The translations under genes were made by a program, and so were the position numbers. Positions 1 to 7,842 of a stretch of DNA of 64,000 bases are shown here, piece after piece (the stretch's first letter is position 1; every line of letters starts with the position of its first letter). A model generated the notes under the pieces. The model made no database searches, had not been told where the DNA came from, and saw nothing but the letters and a program-made list of their open reading frames with translations. This DNA comes from Desulfovibrio porci (GTDB lineage: Bacteria; Desulfobacterota; Desulfovibrionia; Desulfovibrionales; Desulfovibrionaceae). The DNA is taken from assembly GCF_009696265.1 (NCBI RefSeq), contig NZ_VUMH01000013.1:1-64000 (forward strand), written 5' to 3'.

Positions 1-42
1 TCGACCGCGTGCAGTCAATTTGGCATTCTTATGGCTGTTCAC
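1..42 (-). CDS. IS481-family transposase, N-terminal 14 residues (partial)
   Basis: Translation from GTG at base 42 on the minus strand gives M-N-S-H-K-N-A-K-L-T-A-R-G-R, which matches the usual N-terminus of IS481 transposases (MN-HKNARLT---R). The start is set by the AGGACAGG ribosome binding site directly upstream. The DDE integrase part lies beyond the window edge. The reading frame is intact over these 14 codons, unlike the copy at 23514, which breaks at codon 14. Confidence 0.8.
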   Translation of the reverse strand, partial: MNSHKNAKLTARGR

Positions 43-127
43 CCTGTCCTCGGCTCGGTTTACTGTTGTCTGTCAACTCCAGCTTTACCGGCTTGAGGCA
101 GGGTGAACAACCTATTGGAACATTACA
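1..127 (-). mobile_element. IS481-family element, left end only (continues outside window)
   Basis: Read on the minus strand, the outer end begins TGTAATGTTCCAATAGGTTG at base 127, the terminal inverted repeat style known for IS481 (CAATAGGTTGT core). It is followed by an internal leader, a Shine-Dalgarno (AGGACAGG) and a GTG start. The 127 bases match, with substitutions, the left end of the dead copy at 23430. The flank TCTAGA (128-133) fits the NCTAGN target of IS481. Only the left end lies in the window, so whether the copy is intact cannot be judged. Confidence 0.88.
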
Positions 128-228
128 TCTAGATCTTTTGAAACGCCCGCTTCAACGCTTCACGGCGAAAGCGAATTTCGCATACGCCTACGCGGCTGCC
201 GGGGCAATTTCAAGAAGAAATTGTCCTA
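128..228 (-). repeat. Dispersed composite repeat, copy R1 (interrupted by IS481)
   Basis: Minus-strand reading: TAG, then the hairpin module ACAATTTC-TTCTT-GAAATTG, a spacer, then the conserved block with GAAGCGGGCGT, then one half of an AT-rich palindrome that is cut by the IS481 end at TCTAGA. The TAG (228-226) is the fabF stop codon. It aligns with the copies at 23273, 30560, 40264, 46191 and 49816. The other half of the palindrome should lie beyond the insertion element, outside the window. Confidence 0.65.
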
Positions 229-1476
229 TGCCGGATAGCGGGTCACGATAATGCTGGAATTCTGTCCGCCAAAGCCCAGCGAATTGGACATGGCCGCGCG
301 CACATCGGCGGGACGCGCCGTATTAGGCACATAGTCCAGATCGCAAAGCGGATCGGGCGTGGAATAATTCAGGGTGGGCGGCAGAAGCCCCCGGCGGATG
401 GCCTGGATGCAGGCGATGACTTCGGTGAGCCCGCCCGCGCCCATCAGATGCCCCGTGGCCCCCTTGGTGGAACTGACTGGCGGCGCGCCCTCCACACCTC
501 CAAACACGTTTTTGATGGCCAGGGTTTCGGCCCGGTCGCCCAGCATGGTGGACGTGCCGTGCGCGTTGATGTAGCCGATGTCCTTCGGACGCAGCCCGGC
601 CCGTCGCAGGGCCGCGCGCATGCAGGCCGCAGCGCCCGCTCCCCGCGGTTCCGGGGCGGTGATGTGATGCCCGTCGATGGTATTGCCCCAGCCCGCAAGC
701 ACCGCCTTGACGTCCGCGCCGCGCGCCAGGGCGTGCGCTTCGGTTTCGATCAGCAGGGCGCCGCCGCCCTCGCCGATGACAAAGCCGTCCCGGTTGAGAT
801 CAAAGGGGCGGCAGGCCGTGCGCGGCTCGTCGTTGCGGCGCGAAAGCGCCTTGGCCTGCGCCAGGCTGGAAACCACAATCGGGCATAAAATGCTTTCTCC
901 GCCCATGGCCAGCACGGCGTCGGCCTCGCCGGAGCGCAGCAGCATGGCTGCCGTCATCAGGGCGTCGCCGCCAGCGGAGCAGGCCGTGTTCAGGGTCAGG
1001 CTGGGGCCGCGCATGCCGTGGATGATGGCCACCTGCGCCGCCGCCGTATTGCCGATGGCCATGGGGACGAAATGGGGGCTGACCTTATGGGTGGCGCTGG
1101 TCCGGAATGCATCCTGGGTGCGCGCCACAGTGGTGACGCCGTCCATGGCCGTGCCCATGACCACGCCCACGCGTTCCGCCTCGGCGGCCACGGCCTCCGC
1201 GTCAAGACCGCCGTCGCGCAGGGCTTCTTCCGACGCCGCAAAGGCATACTGCATAAAGGGGGAAGTGCTCCGGGCCACAGTGCGGGGCAGGAGAACGGAG
1301 GGATCGAAATCCCGGATTTCGGCGGCAATGCGCACAGGCAGGCCCGAGGCGTCAAAACGCGTGACCGGACCGATGCCGCAGGTTCCGTTGACCAGATTTG
1401 CCCAGTACGCGGGCACGCCGATGCCAATGGGGGTGACCGCGCCCATGCCGGTAATCACCAGCGCCATGTCTTTCAT
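226..1476 (-). CDS. fabF: Beta-ketoacyl-[ACP] synthase II (FabF/KAS II type)
   Basis: Cytoplasmic condensing enzyme of type II fatty acid synthesis: it joins malonyl-ACP to an acyl-ACP with loss of CO2. The 416-residue length fits KAS II. The catalytic triad is visible: Cys166 in NTACSAGG, His306 in NAHGTST and His343 in TKGATGHLMGAGG. The start at 1476 has AAGGTAG six bases upstream, and that TAG is the stop of the preceding transglycosylase gene, so the two are translationally close. It is the last gene of the hflK-hflC-regulator-mltB-fabF operon. No acpP or other fab gene is adjacent, so this is probably an additional or relocated KAS. Its TAG stop codon is the first triplet of a dispersed repeat. 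Confidence 0.93.
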   Translation of the reverse strand: MKDMALVITGMGAVTPIGIGVPAYWANLVNGTCGIGPVTRFDASGLPVRIAAEIRDFDPSVLLPRTVARSTSPFMQYAFAASEEALRDGGLDAEAVAAEAERVGVVMGTAMDGVTTVARTQDAFRTSATHKVSPHFVPMAIGNTAAAQVAIIHGMRGPSLTLNTACSAGGDALMTAAMLLRSGEADAVLAMGGESILCPIVVSSLAQAKALSRRNDEPRTACRPFDLNRDGFVIGEGGGALLIETEAHALARGADVKAVLAGWGNTIDGHHITAPEPRGAGAAACMRAALRRAGLRPKDIGYINAHGTSTMLGDRAETLAIKNVFGGVEGAPPVSSTKGATGHLMGAGGLTEVIACIQAIRRGLLPPTLNYSTPDPLCDLDYVPNTARPADVRAAMSNSLGFGGQNSSIIVTRYPA

Positions 1477-1480
1477 ACAG

Positions 1481-2707
1481 CTACCTTTTGGCCGCCGCGC
1501 CCTTAGAAGCCGGAACCGGAGGCTGCGCCACCAGATCGCTCAGGGCCAGAATGGTATTGGCGTAGGTCTGTGAGTGATTGTAGGCCATCAGCAGCTTGTG
1601 CTGACGGGCCCGTGAAATTCCCGCTTTCCAGCCATGTTTGGCCAGATAGTTGGCCAGGCTGGCCACCGCGTCCGGCACACTGAACAGATCCACCCTGCCG
1701 TCGCCGTCGCCGTCCGCGCCATACACGGCGATATTGGACGGCATAAACTGGCAGAGGCCCACGGCCCCGTAAATGGAGCTGGGCAGAGAACGCGGGTCCG
1801 CGTTGTCGCGCAAGAGGTGCTGCACCAGGGCGCGCACTTCCTTGTAGGCCCAGTCCGCGCGCTTGGGCATGGTTTCGGCAAACCAGTCCAGATGCTCTTC
1901 ATAACCGGGCATGCGCGGCAGCCAGTCGCTGATGTCTTGCGGTTGGCGGCTCACGGACATGCTGGCCAGGGTATAGAAGGCGTTTTCCGGCACATCGGCC
2001 AGCACCTTGCCCAGGCGCGTCTCCACAAAGAGCAGGGATGCGGCGATGGCCGGCGGCACGCCGTAGCGGGCCTCGGCATGGGCAAAGGCCTGGGCATTGG
2101 CCGCGATGAATTCCCGGCAGAGTCGGGCGTTTTTCTGTGTGACCACACCCTTGTAGTAGCGTGGCGCGGGCTTGCCCGAAGGTGGCTTGGGGAAAAAGCG
2201 CCGCATGTACAGCTCGCGCATTTTCCGGCCCATGGGGGACTGGCTTGGCGTGGCGGCCAGGGTGGCCAGCAGCGCGTCCACTCGCGGCCCGGACAGGCCG
2301 TCAACGGCCAGACGGTCGGCCAGGGGCCGCCAGACCGGGGCCATCGTCTGCATTCCGGCCTGGCTCCCGTTGTGGTCCGCCGCCTCAGCGGCCGGGACCA
2401 CGGCCTGCGGGGCCGCTTCCGGCGCCGCAGGAACAGCGGGCGCAACGGGAGCTGGAATCGCGGGGTCTGCGGGAAGCCCGGAAGATTCAATGGATGCTGA
2501 AGGTATCGCGACGGGAACGTCCGCCGCCTGGGGCGGCAGATCGCGTTCCGTCAAGCTGTCGCTCGTCGCGCCCGCGGCGGGCGGCGTGGAAGCCGTTTGT
2601 GCGCCGCCGCAGGCGGCGAGCAGAAGACAGAGGGTCAGCAGAAAACAGCGCGGGCCAAACATCCGGCGAAAACGCCCGCTTTGACGCCGCGGCTGCCAGC
2701 AGGACAT
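1481..2707 (-). CDS. Lytic murein transglycosylase, MltB/SLT_2 type, lipoprotein
   Basis: Predicted outer-membrane-anchored lipoprotein that cleaves peptidoglycan glycan strands by the non-hydrolytic transglycosylase reaction. A signal peptide ends in the lipobox LAAC (Cys33), and an Ala/Pro-rich linker spans about 40-115. The MltB-type catalytic domain follows, with the catalytic Glu229 in FVETRLG and the family motif GAVGLCQFMPS further on. The start at 2707 is favoured by AGGAG nine bases upstream; the later ATG at 2662 has no good ribosome site but would also leave a signal peptide. The stop of the upstream regulator gene is 3 bases away. Cell-wall remodelling beside HflKC and FabF suggests an envelope operon (inference). 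Which MltB subclass it belongs to is not certain. Confidence 0.88.
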   Translation of the reverse strand: MSCWQPRRQSGRFRRMFGPRCFLLTLCLLLAACGGAQTASTPPAAGATSDSLTERDLPPQAADVPVAIPSASIESSGLPADPAIPAPVAPAVPAAPEAAPQAVVPAAEAADHNGSQAGMQTMAPVWRPLADRLAVDGLSGPRVDALLATLAATPSQSPMGRKMRELYMRRFFPKPPSGKPAPRYYKGVVTQKNARLCREFIAANAQAFAHAEARYGVPPAIAASLLFVETRLGKVLADVPENAFYTLASMSVSRQPQDISDWLPRMPGYEEHLDWFAETMPKRADWAYKEVRALVQHLLRDNADPRSLPSSIYGAVGLCQFMPSNIAVYGADGDGDGRVDLFSVPDAVASLANYLAKHGWKAGISRARQHKLLMAYNHSQTYANTILALSDLVAQPPVPASKGAAAKR

Positions 2708-2710
2708 GGC

Positions 2711-3403
2711 TTAGAACTCCTGAAGAATCCAGACGACCTTCCCCAGCAGACGCTTGGAAAGCAGATCGGGCGTCAGTGAGGTTTCGGGGAAATCCGACGA
2801 TTCGGAGCGCAGCAGATAGCCGTCCTGCGTACCGTTGAGAAACACCCGGCGCAGCATCAGGCCCTCATTGGGGGCGAACAGGGTGTAGATCTGGCCGGAA
2901 ACCACGTTGGTGTCCAGCGTGTCCACGCCCAGATGCGCTCCGGGCAGGATGAGCGGGCTCATGTTGGCCCCGCGCATGCGCAGCACCAGCAGCCCCTCGC
3001 GTCCCAGAGAAAGCGGCAGCGAAATTTTGCCCGCCGCCGTCAGCTCGGGCCGGGGTTTCTTGTCACTGTAGGCGCATTGCATGTCATATTCCGTACACAC
3101 GGAATTCTTGGCCAGAGCATCGCCGTAATAGGCCGCGCTTTCAGCCAGGGAGGCCGGCGCGTCCTGCGGCATGTAGCCCTGCTCGGTGCGCAGGTACATG
3201 GGCCCGACGCCCTGCTTGAGCCAGTCGGGGTTGAGTCCGTATTTTTCAAAAAGCTTCATATACCAGTCGCCGGGCACGGAATTGCGCCTCTTGGCGTCTG
3301 AGATGCTTGACTGGCGAATATCCAGCACTTCAGCCAGTTCCACCTGGGTGCGGCTGCTGGTCGCCAGTTTGATGCGTTCATATATTTCCGCAAAAACAGG
3401 CAT
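2711..3403 (-). CDS. CI-like transcriptional regulator: HTH plus inactive S24/LexA-like domain
   Basis: 230-residue DNA-binding protein. Residues 1-65 form a phage-CI-type helix-turn-helix (QVELAEVLDIRQSSISDAKRR), and residues 120-225 form a LexA/CI S24-like domain. The self-cleavage dyad looks lost: the usual G-D-S-M reads G-A-N-M (Ser to Asn), and the Lys in the later V-K-R motif is Arg (LMLRRVF). It is therefore probably a dimerising, non-cleavable repressor rather than a damage-cleaved one (inference). It sits between hflC (33 bases upstream) and the transglycosylase (3 bases downstream) in one operon, with no phage genes nearby, so it looks domesticated. Targets are unknown; self-regulation of the operon is possible. 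Confidence 0.82.
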   Translation of the reverse strand: MPVFAEIYERIKLATSSRTQVELAEVLDIRQSSISDAKRRNSVPGDWYMKLFEKYGLNPDWLKQGVGPMYLRTEQGYMPQDAPASLAESAAYYGDALAKNSVCTEYDMQCAYSDKKPRPELTAAGKISLPLSLGREGLLVLRMRGANMSPLILPGAHLGVDTLDTNVVSGQIYTLFAPNEGLMLRRVFLNGTQDGYLLRSESSDFPETSLTPDLLSKRLLGKVVWILQEF

Positions 3404-3436
3404 GGGAATACTCCATAACGCGGAGGAACCGCGTCA

Positions 3437-4285
3437 TCAGTGTTGCAGATTAAGCAAGGGCGCTTCGTTGGAAAGCACCATCTTGCTATTGTCCTTAAAG
3501 GACTTGCGCATAGCCTCCAGCCAACGCTGGTAGGCATAAAATTCAGGAGACTTGCTGTAGGCCTCGGCATAGGTGCCCGCGGCCTGGGCGTCGCCCTTGC
3601 CGCGCTCGACCTGCGCTTCACGGGCGGCTTCGGCCACAATCACGGAGCGCTGACGGTCGGCGTCGGAACGGATGCGCGTGGATTCCTCCTCGCCCTCCGA
3701 CCGGTATTGCTTGGCCTGCCGCTCGCGTTCGGCGCGCATGCGGCCGAAAATGGCGCGCTGGTTTTCCGCCGGCAGGTCCGTGCGCTTGATGCGCACGTCC
3801 AGCACTTCCACGCCGTAGGGCTTCATCAGGTCCGAGACCTTGTCGGTCACTTCCTTCATGATGGCCGCGCGGTGCGAGGAAACCACCTCGGTGAGGGTGT
3901 ACGCGCCCACCAGCGCCCGCAGTTGTGAATAGACCACGTCGTCCAGGCGCGCCTGCGCGCCCGGTATGCTCCGCATGGTACGGTAGAACTGGAGAGGATT
4001 GATGATCTTCCAGCGGGCGTAGTTGTCCAGCACAATGGCCTTTTTGTCCACAGTGAAGGCCTCGCGCGAACGCGCTTCGTAATCCAGCACGCGGGAGTCG
4101 AAATAGACCACGTTCTGAATGAAAGGCAGCTTGAAATGCAGGCCCGGACCGTACACCTCCGAAAGCGGATCGCCCAGTTGCAGCACCAAGGCTTTCTGGG
4201 TTTGATGCACGGTGAAGAAGCACTGGCTTCCCAGAGCCAGGATCACAAGGGCCAGAACGATCAGAAGCAGCGGATTGTTACGCAT
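3437..4285 (-). CDS. hflC: HflC, SPFH/Band 7 membrane protease modulator
   Basis: Partner of HflK in the inner-membrane SPFH complex that surrounds FtsH and controls its access to membrane substrates. One N-terminal membrane helix (residues 5-25) is followed by the Band 7/SPFH domain (VHQTQKALVLQLG onward) and a long Ala/Glu/Arg-rich helical segment (about 175-250). The 282-residue length is normal for HflC. The hflK stop codon ends one base before this ATG, so expression is coupled. It contains the Tyr-rich C-terminal stretch PEFYAYQRWLEAM typical of HflC. Its membership in an operon with a regulator and a murein hydrolase is a local arrangement. Confidence 0.93.
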   Translation of the reverse strand: MRNNPLLLIVLALVILALGSQCFFTVHQTQKALVLQLGDPLSEVYGPGLHFKLPFIQNVVYFDSRVLDYEARSREAFTVDKKAIVLDNYARWKIINPLQFYRTMRSIPGAQARLDDVVYSQLRALVGAYTLTEVVSSHRAAIMKEVTDKVSDLMKPYGVEVLDVRIKRTDLPAENQRAIFGRMRAERERQAKQYRSEGEEESTRIRSDADRQRSVIVAEAAREAQVERGKGDAQAAGTYAEAYSKSPEFYAYQRWLEAMRKSFKDNSKMVLSNEAPLLNLQH

Positions 4286-4286
4286 A

Positions 4287-5486
4287 TCAGTGTTTCTCCA
4301 CGGGCTTCGGATTCTGGATGATCTGGGAAGCCTGGGGGGTCTTGAAATCCTTGGGCGCCTGCGGCGCGCTCAGGCCGGGCAGCGGCAGATAGGGCAGCAC
4401 GCGGGAGGCGGCAGCGCCGTCCATCAGCACCTTCTCGCCCGCGCCTGCCAGAATTTCTTCCATAGTTTCATAGTACAGCCGCTGCTTGGTGACCGCGGGG
4501 GCCTTCTCATATTCCAGGCGCAGGGCGTCGAAGCGCGCGGCGTCGCCTTCGGCGTTGCGTATGCGGGTGGCGCTGTAGGCCTGCGCCTGGTTGAGCATGG
4601 CCGCAGCCTGCCCCCTGGCCTTGGGCAGAAGTTCGTTACGGTAGGCTTCGGCCTCGTTGATGATCCGGCTTTTGTCCTCACGAGCGCTGGCCACATCCTT
4701 GAAGGCGTCAATGACCTCCTGCGGCGGATGCACGTCCTGCAACTGCACCGCGAGAACCTGAATGCCCGCGCCGTAGCGGTTGAGGATCTGCTGCAGCAAC
4801 TGGGTGGCCTCACTCTGGATCTTCAGCTTGCCGTCGGTGATGGCCGAATCGATCTGGCTGTTGCCGATGACCTCGCGCATGGCCGCCTCAGCGGCGTTGC
4901 GCACCAAAGCCGTGGGCGCGCTGACATTAAAAAGGTATTGTACGGGATCACTGATCTTGTACTGCACGCTGAACTGCACATTGACGATGTTTTCATCGCC
5001 CGTGAGCATGGAGGCTTCCTCGGGGATGGTCCGCACCTGTCCCTGCTGGAAGGTGGTGGACTGCCCCACGGAGCGGAAGCCCACCTCACTGCGCAGCACC
5101 TGGGTGACCTGCGGCTTGTAGACCGTTTCAATGGGCACGGGCCAGGCATAATGCGGACCGGGACCCTCCGTGCGGTCATACTGGCCGAAGCGCAGCACCA
5201 CGCCCTGCTCGTCGGGATTAACAATATAGATGCCCGACAACAGCCAGAGAACCACCACGGCCAGAAGCACCAGCAGCACCGCGCGGCCGTTGGGCACGCG
5301 CATCTGCGAGAGGCGCTTGAACGGGTTCGTATCCGGCCCGCCGCCCTTGCCGAAAGGGGTACGCCGCGCGCGCGGTTGCTCGTGCTCAGCGTCGTCGTTG
5401 TCCTGATTCTGGGGAGGTCTGGGGGGCGGATTCTGCCCCTGCTGCCGCTGCCGCTTTTCCTGTAATTTATCCCAATCCCAATTCAT
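4287..5486 (-). CDS. hflK: HflK, SPFH/Band 7 membrane protease modulator
   Basis: First gene of the operon and partner of HflC. A Pro/Gln/Asp-rich cytoplasmic N-terminus (1-65) is followed by a membrane helix at about 70-92 (VLLVLLAVVVLWLLSGIYIV) and the SPFH domain starting NPDEQGVVLRFGQYD. A helical Ala/Glu-rich region and a Pro-rich tail end (PKPVEKH) complete it. The length of 399 is close to the E. coli protein. With HflC it forms the cage around FtsH at the inner membrane (known of the family). A sigma-70-like promoter lies upstream at 5570-5598. The ribosome site before the ATG is weak (GAAGG, 13 bases away), so a start slightly inside cannot be excluded. Confidence 0.93.
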   Translation of the reverse strand: MNWDWDKLQEKRQRQQGQNPPPRPPQNQDNDDAEHEQPRARRTPFGKGGGPDTNPFKRLSQMRVPNGRAVLLVLLAVVVLWLLSGIYIVNPDEQGVVLRFGQYDRTEGPGPHYAWPVPIETVYKPQVTQVLRSEVGFRSVGQSTTFQQGQVRTIPEEASMLTGDENIVNVQFSVQYKISDPVQYLFNVSAPTALVRNAAEAAMREVIGNSQIDSAITDGKLKIQSEATQLLQQILNRYGAGIQVLAVQLQDVHPPQEVIDAFKDVASAREDKSRIINEAEAYRNELLPKARGQAAAMLNQAQAYSATRIRNAEGDAARFDALRLEYEKAPAVTKQRLYYETMEEILAGAGEKVLMDGAAASRVLPYLPLPGLSAPQAPKDFKTPQASQIIQNPKPVEKH

Positions 5487-5569
5487 AGTGGAGGCAATAC
5501 CTTCGTTTCAGAAGTACGGGGCGCCCGCAGAGGCCCATTAACGCTCACAACGGTGAGGAGTAGTGTTCA

Positions 5570-5598
5570 TAGATAGGACACGAATGCGCCTTGGTCAA
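5570..5598 (-). promoter_or_regulatory. Sigma-70-type promoter of the hflK operon
   Basis: On the minus strand, TTGACC (5598-5593), a 17-base spacer and TATCTA (5575-5570) lie about 85 bases upstream of the hflK ATG. A second AT-rich box TATAAT lies further upstream near 5620 but has no matching -35. Assignment is by consensus only. Confidence 0.5.
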
Positions 5599-5690
5599 GA
5601 CGGAGTGCGGCACACGCCATTATATGGCGCCAGAGAGGGGGGGGGAAGGGGCGCTTCCCGAGGGAGAAAGGGCGGTGCGGCGGGCGACAC

Positions 5691-5736
5691 GCGGACAAGC
5701 TCCGGATTGCGAGAAGCGGGGCTTGTCCGCGCTTCT
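5691..5736. other. Two overlapping, mutually exclusive hairpins 3' of the small gene at 5772
   Basis: Arms GCGGACAAGC (5691-5700) and GCTTGTCCGC (5721-5730) pair perfectly over 10 bp. An alternative stem AGAAGCG (5712-5718)/CGCTTCT (5730-5736) traps the 3' arm of the first in its loop. There is no U tract on either strand. It lies between the small membrane protein gene and the hflK promoter. It may be a weak terminator, a processing signal or a repeat copy. Confidence 0.45.
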
Positions 5737-5771
5737 GCCACGGTTTCGCCGTGAACGGCTCGCGCGCGTCG

Positions 5772-6023
5772 CTAACGTGACGACTCCGCGTCCGGATTCG
5801 CACAAGGGCTGCGCAAAGATCTCCCGGCCAGCGGGATGACGCGCACCACGTGCACCACCTGGGCCTGCACCGCGAAATTGGGCACATATTCATCCTGCCC
5901 CGCGCGCGGCATCCGCCCGCTCCCGCCCTGCCAGAGCATGACGGCGAAAAAGCAGGCGCAGCCCAGCAGGGCGGCGCTCAGCAACGCATACGGCGTATTG
6001 TTGACGATCATTTGTCTTGCCAT
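5772..6023 (-). CDS. Small membrane protein of unknown function
   Basis: 83 residues beginning M-A-R-Q-M-I-V. The start at 6023 is set by GGGAGG seven bases upstream. One membrane helix covers about residues 12-30 (YALLSAALLGCACFFAVML), followed by a short, probably periplasmic tail with Arg/Ser at the end. I do not recognise the family. It lies 97 bases after ribonuclease J on the same strand and may be cotranscribed with it. The tail is in GC-rich sequence that would be open by chance, so the exact end is less certain than the start. Confidence 0.5.
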   Translation of the reverse strand: MARQMIVNNTPYALLSAALLGCACFFAVMLWQGGSGRMPRAGQDEYVPNFAVQAQVVHVVRVIPLAGRSLRSPCANPDAESSR

Positions 6024-6120
6024 GGCAGCCTCCCGGAGCCGGGCGGCATATTTTTCAGCCCGAAGCTCCTGCCTATGGCAAAGCAAGAATCATGCCGGAT
6101 AGTTCAGACTCCCGTCCGGC

Positions 6121-7779
6121 TCAGACCTGGCTGATGATCGGCACCACCACCGGGTCGCGTTCCAGCACACGGCGGAAGAAGCGCCGCAGGGAGGAACGGA
6201 TGCCCTCCTGCATGCGGGTGAGCTGGCCGGGCCGGGCCGCTTCGATTTCGTCCAGCACCAGGCATTTGGCGTCTTCCAGCAAATGGCTGTAGTGCTGCTC
6301 GAAGACAAAACCCTTGGAAATCATTTCCGGCCCGTGCAGCACGCTGCCCGTCTCCGAATCCACCACCAGCACCACGATGACCATACCCTCGTCGCCCAGG
6401 ATGCGCCGCTCCTTGAGCACGGCGGAGCCCACGTCGCCCACGCCCTTGCCGTCCACCAGGGTGCATTCCACGGGCACGCGGTCCTCCAGGCGGAAAGCGT
6501 CGGGCAGAACTGTCAGCGGACGGCCGTCCTCCAGAATGATAATTTTTTCCGGGTCCACGCCGCAGCTTTCGGCCAGGCGGCCGTGCTTGACCAGGTGCTG
6601 GTATTCGCCATGCACCGGCACGAAATGCTCGGGCCGCACGGCCAGCAGCATTTCGCGCAATTCCTCGCTGTGGGCGTGGCCCGAGGCGTGGATGGCGTGC
6701 ACGCTTTCATAGAGCACTTCCGCGCCAAGGCGGTACATCTCATTGATCAGGCGGGAAATGGCCTTGGCGTTGCCCGGAATCATGCGCGAACTCATGACCA
6801 CGGTATCGCCTTTGCGGATACAGAGCTGGCGGTGCCCGCCCAGAACCATGCGCGACAGGGCCGAAAGGGGCTCGCCCTGCGCGCCGGTGACCACCAGCAC
6901 CAGCTGGTCGTCCGGCAGGTCCGGCACGCCGTTGTGGGCGTTGAAAAAGGAGGGCGGCAGCTTGGCGAAGCCCAGATCCCGCGCCATTTCAATATTGTTG
7001 GCCAAGGATTTGCCGCTGATGACCACCGTACGCCCGCGCTCGCGGGCCAGGTCGAAGACTTCCTGGATACGCTGGATATGGCTGGAAAAGAGCGTGATGA
7101 CGATGCGCCCCTTGGCCGAATCGAACACCTTGCCCAGAGAATCCTTGACCTCCCGCTCGGTGAGCGAACGGCCCTCGCGCATGACGTTGGTGGAATCCGA
7201 AAGCAGCAGGCGCGCGCCCTCCGGCCCGGCGAAGTCCCGGAACAGCCGCAGGTCCGTGCCCGAGCCGCCCAGCGGATGGGGATCAATCTTGAAGTCGCCG
7301 CTGTGCACCACCCGGCCCACCGGCGTTTCCACGCCCAGGCCGAAGCCCTCAGGGATGGAGTGACAGACCGGAAAGAAATGAAAGGTCAGATCGCCCAGGG
7401 GCAGCACCGTCTTCGCGTCCACCGGACAAAGCTCCACCCAGTCCAGAATCTCGTGTTCGCGCAGCTTGTGCTCCACCAGGGCCAGGGTGAAACGCGAACC
7501 GTAGATGCGGGTGCCCTTGAGTTCCGGCACCAGCCAGGGCAATGCGCCGATGTGGTCCTCATGCCCGTGGGTGAGCACGATGCCCAGCAGCCTGTCCTTG
7601 ACGGCGCTCACCGCGCCGAAATGCGGAATGACCACGTCCACGCCCAGATGGGCGTCGTCCGGGAACATCAGCCCGCAGTCCACCATGACCACACCGCCCT
7701 CTGTCTCCCAGAGCTGGCAGTTGAGGCCGATTTCGCCGAGACCCCCCAAGGGGGTGATGCTAAGATAGGGTTCGTTCAT
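6121..7779 (-). CDS. rnj: Ribonuclease J
   Basis: Metallo-beta-lactamase/beta-CASP ribonuclease with 5'-to-3' exo- and endonuclease activity in RNA decay and rRNA maturation (known of the family). The zinc motif HGHEDH is at residues 71-76, with further ligands in HSGDFKIDP and ASGHAHSEEL. The beta-CASP region carries the TGAQGEP motif, and the C-terminal domain includes LEDGRPLTVL. At 552 residues it matches RNase J1/J2. It starts 63 bases after the TolC-type gene and shares its strand, so it is probably in the helicase-tolC-rnj transcript. Pairing of an RNA helicase and RNase J in one operon suggests RNA turnover (inference). Confidence 0.94.
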   Translation of the reverse strand: MNEPYLSITPLGGLGEIGLNCQLWETEGGVVMVDCGLMFPDDAHLGVDVVIPHFGAVSAVKDRLLGIVLTHGHEDHIGALPWLVPELKGTRIYGSRFTLALVEHKLREHEILDWVELCPVDAKTVLPLGDLTFHFFPVCHSIPEGFGLGVETPVGRVVHSGDFKIDPHPLGGSGTDLRLFRDFAGPEGARLLLSDSTNVMREGRSLTEREVKDSLGKVFDSAKGRIVITLFSSHIQRIQEVFDLARERGRTVVISGKSLANNIEMARDLGFAKLPPSFFNAHNGVPDLPDDQLVLVVTGAQGEPLSALSRMVLGGHRQLCIRKGDTVVMSSRMIPGNAKAISRLINEMYRLGAEVLYESVHAIHASGHAHSEELREMLLAVRPEHFVPVHGEYQHLVKHGRLAESCGVDPEKIIILEDGRPLTVLPDAFRLEDRVPVECTLVDGKGVGDVGSAVLKERRILGDEGMVIVVLVVDSETGSVLHGPEMISKGFVFEQHYSHLLEDAKCLVLDEIEAARPGQLTRMQEGIRSSLRRFFRRVLERDPVVVPIISQV

Positions 7780-7842
7780 GCCTGCCGTCGTCTGTTCTTG
7801 TCGCGCCGCAAACGGGACGCGCTCCGTATGGATCGGTATGGA

